A stretch of 10,270 nt of DNA from an uncultured Eubacterium sp. (GTDB lineage Bacteria > Bacillota > Clostridia > Lachnospirales > Lachnospiraceae), in assembly GCA_902475415.1 (NCBI GenBank), contig CABRZK010000066.1:1-10270 (forward strand), in the 5' to 3' direction. Position numbers and translations under genes: made by a program. This document shows, piece by piece, positions 6,808-10,270 of this stretch (positions within the stretch are counted from its first letter, which is position 1; every line of letters starts with the position of its first letter). The notes beneath the pieces are model-generated. The model was not told the DNA's origin. It ran no database searches and saw only the letters and a program-made list of their open reading frames with translations.

Positions 6808-6831
6808 TCCATATCTGATTCCAGATATGGA
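6808..6831 (-). other. Perfect 10-bp hairpin between relA and the metallo-hydrolase gene
   Basis: TCCATATCTG (6808-6817) and CAGATATGGA (6822-6831) form a perfect stem with a four-base loop. It lies in the 85-base gap, 35 bases past the relA stop and 14 bases before the downstream gene's ribosome binding site. No T-run follows on the minus strand, so it is more likely an mRNA-processing or stability structure than a terminator. Confidence 0.5.
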
Positions 6832-6866
6832 AACAGCCTGCCATTCTTTTTTTCCTGGTATCTCTG

Positions 6867-9242
6867 TCAGCCTGTGGTACGCTCGATTTCAAATACACTT
6901 TCAATCTGACGCAGCTTCTCACCAAGCATGCTCAGTTCATCTTTTCCTTTCGTATAGAAAGAAACTGCGATTGTCGCAATACCTTTCTTACTTGTTCTGG
7001 AATTAATGGAATTGATGTCAATGCCACGTTCTGTAAATACTTTCGAAATGTCCACCAGCAGACCGGTACGGTTATTTCCAAAAATCCGGAGTTCTGCAAG
7101 GTAACGGCCATGTCCGCCATTTGCCTCTTCCGCTGCTCCCTGCTGCCATTCTGCCTCGATCAGACGCTGTCTGTCAAAATCCGGCAACTGGATGATGTTG
7201 ACACAGTCTGTTCTGTGAATGGATACTCCACGGCCTCTTGTGACAAATCCGACGATCTCGTCTCCCGGAACCGGGCTGCAGCATTTAGAAAAATGTACGG
7301 CCACATCCGTCAGACCTTTGACGATAATACCACTTTTCTTATGTGTCGTGCGTTCTGCCTCTGCATGCTTCTCTTTCTGCTCGGAGGCATTTTCCACTAC
7401 CTGTGCATCCGTCAGTTCCTGCTTATGTTCCTTGCGGTACTCCTCCATCATACGGTTGACGATCTGCGATTCGGTCAGTCCGCCATGTCCTACGGCAGCC
7501 AATACGGAGTCCCAGTCACGGAAACCATACTTACGCTGTACTTTCGCCTGATAAGCAGGTTTATTGATATCGCCAAAATTAATGGATTTTACTTTACAGT
7601 AATTATTCAGCAGTTCTTTTCCTTTAATGATATTTTCTTCCTTAAACTGATTGCGGAACCACTGATTAATCTTATTTTTGGCCTGCGTACTCTTTACCAG
7701 ATTCAGCCAGTCACGGCTTGGTCCTTTGGAATTTGCAGACGTCAGAATCTCAATCCGGTCACCATTGCGGATATTATAATCAATCGTTACCAGACGACCA
7801 TTGACTTTTGCTCCGATCATCTTATTGCCGACTGCTGAATGAATCGCATAGGCAAAATCAATCGGTGTCGATCCTCTCGGAAGACTCTTGACATCACCGC
7901 TTGGGGTAAAGCAGAATACACTGTCGGAAAAGAGATCCAGATCACTCTTCAACAGACTCATGAATTCCTTATTGTCCGACATATCCCGCTGCCATTCCAG
8001 AATCTGACGCAGCCAGCTGAGTTTTTCTTCCTCGCCGTTGATGCTGTTGCCATTATTGGCTTCTTTGTATTTCCAGTGGGCAGCAATACCGTATTCAGAA
8101 GTACGATGCATTTCCTCTGTACGAATCTGAATTTCAAAAGGCTGACCGGTTGGTCCGATCAGTGTCGTGTGCAGAGACTGATACATATTCGGTTTCGGCA
8201 TTGCGATATAATCTTTAAAACGTCCCGGGATCGGTTTGTATTTCTCATGGATTACGCCAAGTGCTGCATAACAGTCCTTCACATCATCCACGATAATACG
8301 GATGGCAAACAGATCATAAATCTGATCCAGTGTCTTGTTCTGGTTCACCATCTTTTTATAAATACTGAAAAAATGCTTTGCACGGCCCATGACGGTTGCT
8401 TTGATACCTGCTTCTTTCAGACAGGCTTCCACATCCCTCATCAGACGGTTGACATAAGCATCTCTGGCGGATTTTCTTACGGCAATTTTTTCCACCAGAT
8501 CATAGTAAGCTTCCGGCTCCAGATACTTCAAAGCCAGATCCTCCAGCTCAATCTTGATTTTGGAAATACCAAGACGCTGGGCGATCGGTGCATAGATATC
8601 CATCGTCTCACGGGCTTTTTCCTTCTGTTTCTCCGGCTTCATATATTTTAATGTACGCATATTGTGCAGACGGTCTGCCAGCTTGATGATAATGACGCGG
8701 ATATCCTTCGCCATAGCCAGAAACATCTTTCTCAGATTTTCGGCCTGAACTTCCACTTTATCTGCATCATAGGCAATCTGTCCCAGCTTGGTGACACCGT
8801 CTACCAGAAGTGCTACTTCCGGGCCGAACTCTTCTTTGATTTCTTCATCTGTCATAACGGTATCTTCCACGACATCATGAAGAAGTCCGGCCACGATGGT
8901 TTCTTTATCCATCTCAAGTTCAGCCAGAATGATTGCCACATATAACGGATGAATAATATAAGGTTCTCCGGATTTGCGCACCTGTGTCTTATGTGCTTCC
9001 GCCGCAATCTGATAAGCTTTCTCCACCATGGAAATATCTGCTGACGGATGGTATTTTCTAATAATGTCAATCAGATCCTGGTGCAGTTCCTCCGGACTTA
9101 CAAAATCCCGGATTGGAACGATTTTTGCCGAATCCAGAACTGCATCCGGTTCTATCGACTGAAGGGCAGCTTCATCAATCTGCATCTTTGTCTGCGGAAT
9201 ATTATTTTTTTCTGAAATTGTCTGTTTTTCTTTTGTTTTCAT
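6867..9242 (-). CDS. relA: Bifunctional (p)ppGpp synthetase/hydrolase (RelA/SpoT family)
   Basis: This long RSH enzyme makes and degrades (p)ppGpp, the stringent-response alarmone, and senses uncharged tRNA on the ribosome. Domains in order: HD hydrolase (about 75-225) with H98 in YIIHPL, LLHDVVEDT (120-128, HD pair H122-D123) and RLHNMRTL (191-198); synthetase (about 280-390) with RFKDY (341-345), MYQSLHTT (353-360) and EYGIAAHWKYKE (383-394); TGS (about 445-505) with PRGSTPIDFAYAIHS; a conserved-cysteine/RIS region with HFSKCCSPVPGDEIVGFVTRG (650-670) and HRTDC; and a C-terminal ACT domain (about 714-790). The RFKD motif is the R-x-K-D form of bifunctional enzymes, not the E-x-D-D form of synthetase-only RelA. 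At 791 residues it is about 55 longer than the Bacillus enzyme; an N-terminal tail (1-50) and a charged linker (about 600-640) account for this. The ATG at 9242 follows an AGGTGGG site (9249-9255). Its promoter is directly upstream. Confidence 0.98.
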   Translation of the reverse strand: MKTKEKQTISEKNNIPQTKMQIDEAALQSIEPDAVLDSAKIVPIRDFVSPEELHQDLIDIIRKYHPSADISMVEKAYQIAAEAHKTQVRKSGEPYIIHPLYVAIILAELEMDKETIVAGLLHDVVEDTVMTDEEIKEEFGPEVALLVDGVTKLGQIAYDADKVEVQAENLRKMFLAMAKDIRVIIIKLADRLHNMRTLKYMKPEKQKEKARETMDIYAPIAQRLGISKIKIELEDLALKYLEPEAYYDLVEKIAVRKSARDAYVNRLMRDVEACLKEAGIKATVMGRAKHFFSIYKKMVNQNKTLDQIYDLFAIRIIVDDVKDCYAALGVIHEKYKPIPGRFKDYIAMPKPNMYQSLHTTLIGPTGQPFEIQIRTEEMHRTSEYGIAAHWKYKEANNGNSINGEEEKLSWLRQILEWQRDMSDNKEFMSLLKSDLDLFSDSVFCFTPSGDVKSLPRGSTPIDFAYAIHSAVGNKMIGAKVNGRLVTIDYNIRNGDRIEILTSANSKGPSRDWLNLVKSTQAKNKINQWFRNQFKEENIIKGKELLNNYCKVKSINFGDINKPAYQAKVQRKYGFRDWDSVLAAVGHGGLTESQIVNRMMEEYRKEHKQELTDAQVVENASEQKEKHAEAERTTHKKSGIIVKGLTDVAVHFSKCCSPVPGDEIVGFVTRGRGVSIHRTDCVNIIQLPDFDRQRLIEAEWQQGAAEEANGGHGRYLAELRIFGNNRTGLLVDISKVFTERGIDINSINSRTSKKGIATIAVSFYTKGKDELSMLGEKLRQIESVFEIERTTG

Positions 9243-9263
9243 CTCGATCCCACCTATTCCAAC

Positions 9264-9292
9264 ATTATAATGAAATTTGTCATAAATTGCAA
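9264..9292 (-). promoter_or_regulatory. Sigma-A-like promoter for relA and the genes after it
   Basis: On the minus strand TTGCAA (9287-9292) and a perfect TATAAT (9264-9269) are 17 bases apart. Transcription would start near 9257, leaving a very short leader of about 15 bases with just the ribosome binding site. The MITE-like element begins about 25 bases upstream of the -35 box. Confidence 0.8.
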
Positions 9293-9332
9293 CGCTTTCC
9301 CTGTGCAGACGCCGCCTGTAATGTTATATTTG

Positions 9333-9494
9333 TTACAGTTCACCCGCGCCATTCGCAAAACCCCCGTTCCGGGTTTCTCCGTAGCTTCGCTACTATTTTT
9401 GCTCATAAGACGGCGCTCCCTTCGTACAGATTCTTACTGTCCCATACATGCGAGCATGTCTGTGCCAGCAAGAACCTGTACGAGTGAACTGTAA
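9333..9494. mobile_element. MITE-like or intergenic repeat element
   Basis: A 162-base non-coding block is bounded by 11-bp perfect inverted repeats, TTACAGTTCAC (9333-9343) and GTGAACTGTAA (9484-9494). It is flanked by a 16-base direct repeat, CTGTAATGTTATATTT, at 9316-9331 and 9489-9504; the part outside the inverted repeats, TGTTATATTT, looks like a target-site duplication. Inside are small hairpins (CCCG/CGGG at 9363-9373 and GTAGC/GCTAC at 9381-9393) and the large palindrome at 9422-9483. The block is more GC-rich than the AT-rich flanks, and it encodes no transposase. All this fits a non-autonomous insertion, but a second copy is needed to prove it. It occupies most of the 395-base relA-cyclophilin gap. 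Confidence 0.6.
9422..9483. repeat. 62-bp imperfect palindrome within the intergenic element
   Basis: The two halves pair about a centre between 9452 and 9453, with 25 of 31 positions complementary: TCGTACAG with CTGTACGA at the base, TTCTT with AAGAA, CTG with CAG, and ACATGC with GCATGT at the tip. Because of this symmetry both strands translate to nearly the same peptide, YRFLL-x2-TC-x-HV-x2-SKNLYE. This explains why short ORFs appear on both strands here without being genes. As RNA it would fold into a long hairpin on either strand. No T-run follows it. Confidence 0.8.
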
Positions 9495-9525
9495 TGTTAT
9501 ATTTTAGAGTATCACACGATTTCAG

Positions 9526-9545
9526 AAAAAAATAGCCATTTTTTT
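9526..9545. repeat. A/T hairpin upstream of the cyclophilin promoter
   Basis: AAAAAAAT (9526-9533) and ATTTTTTT (9538-9545) pair perfectly around a four-base loop. The stretch lies 9-28 bases before the -35 box of the cyclophilin promoter, so it may simply be an A/T-rich upstream promoter element rather than a folded structure. Confidence 0.4.
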
Positions 9546-9553
9546 GAATTTTC

Positions 9554-9582
9554 TTGAAAACAACATATTTTTCAGATACAAT
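9554..9582 (+). promoter_or_regulatory. Sigma-A-like promoter for the cyclophilin gene
   Basis: TTGAAA (9554-9559) and TACAAT (9577-9582) are 17 bases apart. Transcription would start near 9589, giving a leader of about 50 bases. It is divergent from the relA promoter, with the MITE-like element in between. Confidence 0.75.
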
Positions 9583-9637
9583 ATGCCATAGAATTGCCAG
9601 CACAACTAAATTTTTTGGCAATAACAAGGAGGAAATT

Positions 9638-10159
9638 ATGGCACAGAATCCAATCGTAACAATCGAAATGGAAAACGGCGATATCATCAAAGCTGAGCTT
9701 TATCCGGAAATCGCCCCAAATACAGTAAATAACTTTATCTCTCTCGTAAAAAAAGGGTTTTATGACGGAGTAATCTTCCACCGCGTTATCAAAGGCTTTA
9801 TGATTCAGGGTGGCGATCCGGAAGGAACCGGAATCGGTGGTCCTGGCTACAGCATCCGTGGTGAGTTCTCCCACAATGGTTTCACAAACAATTTAAAACA
9901 CACACCGGGTGTTCTGTCCATGGCACGTACCATGATGCCGAACTCTGTCGGAAGCCAGTTCTTTATCATGCATGCCGCTGCACCACATCTTGATGGTGAA
10001 TACGCAGGTTTTGGTAAAGTAATCGAAGGTATGGAAAATGTAAACAAGATTGCCGAGACACGCTGCGATTACAGTGACCGTCCGATGGCACAGCAGAAAA
10101 TGGCAAAAGTAACCGTTGATACTTTTGGTGTAGACTATCCGGAACCTGAAAAATGCTAA
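9638..10159 (+). CDS. ppiB: Cyclophilin-type peptidyl-prolyl cis-trans isomerase
   Basis: A single-domain cyclophilin of 173 residues that speeds cis-trans isomerisation of proline peptide bonds during protein folding. There is no signal peptide or membrane segment, so it acts in the cytoplasm. The catalytic core is FHRVIKGFMIQGGDP (47-61), with R49, F54, M55 and Q57 matching human CypA R55, F60, M61 and Q63. The second active-site strand is GSQFFIMHAAAPHLDG (105-120). The position of CypA Trp121 is His117 and that of His126 is Tyr122, so cyclosporin binding is probably weak, as in many bacterial homologues. The ATG at 9638 follows a perfect AAGGAGG (9626-9632) by 5 bases and starts the family sequence; an in-frame ATG at 9554 lies inside the promoter. 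It is transcribed away from relA, apparently alone, and no clear terminator is visible before the window ends. Assignment to ppiB rather than another small cyclophilin name is by similarity of size and location. Confidence 0.95.
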   Translation: MAQNPIVTIEMENGDIIKAELYPEIAPNTVNNFISLVKKGFYDGVIFHRVIKGFMIQGGDPEGTGIGGPGYSIRGEFSHNGFTNNLKHTPGVLSMARTMMPNSVGSQFFIMHAAAPHLDGEYAGFGKVIEGMENVNKIAETRCDYSDRPMAQQKMAKVTVDTFGVDYPEPEKC

Positions 10160-10165
10160 TTTCTT

Positions 10166-10270
10166 TTAGGTGAAAACGAAAAAGTTGGACTTAAAAATCC
10201 ATGCAGACACGGACGATTTTCTATCTGCGCTGCGCCGCCTATTTTCGCCTCCTCCCGCGAACTCACCTCC
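10166..10270 (-). repeat. GC-rich repeat-like segment, readable as the end of a small ORF
   Basis: The minus strand is open from the window edge to a TAA at 10166-10168, giving 34 codons that end in WIFKSNFFVFT. The outer ~45 bases are clearly more GC-rich than the surrounding sequence, with short dyads such as GCGC-T-GCGC and GCAGA/TCTGC. The segment starts 7 bases past the cyclophilin stop and runs convergently towards it. The basic, serine-rich translation and the composition shift look more like an intergenic repeat than a real protein. A small gene extending beyond the window cannot be excluded. Confidence 0.4.

Noticed and set aside
6782..6925. 48-residue N-terminal extension of the metallo-hydrolase overlapping relA
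   Set aside because: It would overlap the relA end, includes the intergenic hairpin, and adds no family-like sequence; GGAG supports the ATG at 6781.
7110..8651. Two long plus-strand frames (242 and 270 codons) opposite relA
   Set aside because: They are antisense to well-conserved RelA domains and resemble no protein family; such open frames are expected from codon bias on the opposite strand.
9113..9690. Short frames on both strands in the relA-cyclophilin gap
   Set aside because: They arise from the repeat element and its palindrome: the matching peptide on both strands is a symmetry effect, and no ribosome binding sites support them.
1..10270. CRISPR array, tRNA or rRNA genes, phage or toxin-antitoxin modules
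   Set aside because: No regularly spaced repeats, cloverleaf-like segments, rRNA signatures or recognisable modules were seen on either strand.

Overview
The window looks like a chromosomal segment from a low-to-moderate GC Firmicute, most likely a clostridial gut bacterium of the Lachnospiraceae type. The reasons are the gene order relA, metallo-hydrolase, hemZ, hisS, aspS (a conserved clostridial run), strong AGGAGG-type ribosome binding sites, sigma-A-type promoters, and a PD-(D/E)XK nuclease-family protein of a kind that is abundant in Lachnospiraceae. The taxonomic call is inference; there is no rRNA here to confirm it.

Layout. Positions 1-705 (minus strand) hold the first 235 codons of an AT-rich PD-(D/E)XK nuclease/transposase-family gene that runs off the left edge. 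It has its own promoter (860-888), a leader hairpin and a 15-bp symmetric operator-like site. A strong hairpin terminator (972-1017) separates it from the main block. Positions 1036-9242 (minus strand, transcribed right to left) carry relA, a glyoxalase-II-like metallo-hydrolase, hemZ, hisS and aspS. A sigma-A-like promoter lies directly before relA (9264-9292), and a second one (4234-4262) lies just past the hemZ stop and would drive hisS-aspS separately. Positions 9243-9637 are non-coding. They hold a 162-bp MITE-like element with 11-bp terminal inverted repeats, 16-bp flanking direct repeats and a 62-bp internal palindrome. A plus-strand cyclophilin gene (9638-10159) is divergent from relA and has its own promoter. 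The last ~100 bases are GC-rich and look like the edge of another repeat, readable as a partial minus-strand ORF.

How the genes fit together. RelA senses uncharged tRNA on ribosomes and adjusts (p)ppGpp. HisRS and AspRS charge tRNAs, so one block links aminoacylation with the stringent response. HemZ (radical SAM, coproporphyrinogen dehydrogenase family) and the metallo-hydrolase are frequent clostridial neighbours without an established link to them. No CRISPR array, tRNA, rRNA, T-box leader or recognisable new multigene system was seen. The most unusual items are the ~66-residue polar insertion inside HemZ, the MITE-like element between relA and the cyclophilin gene, and the set of inverted repeats in nearly every intergenic gap.

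Start codons were corrected where the sequence supports it: hisS to a GTG at 4104, hemZ to 5957, the metallo-hydrolase to 6781 and the cyclophilin gene to 9638.
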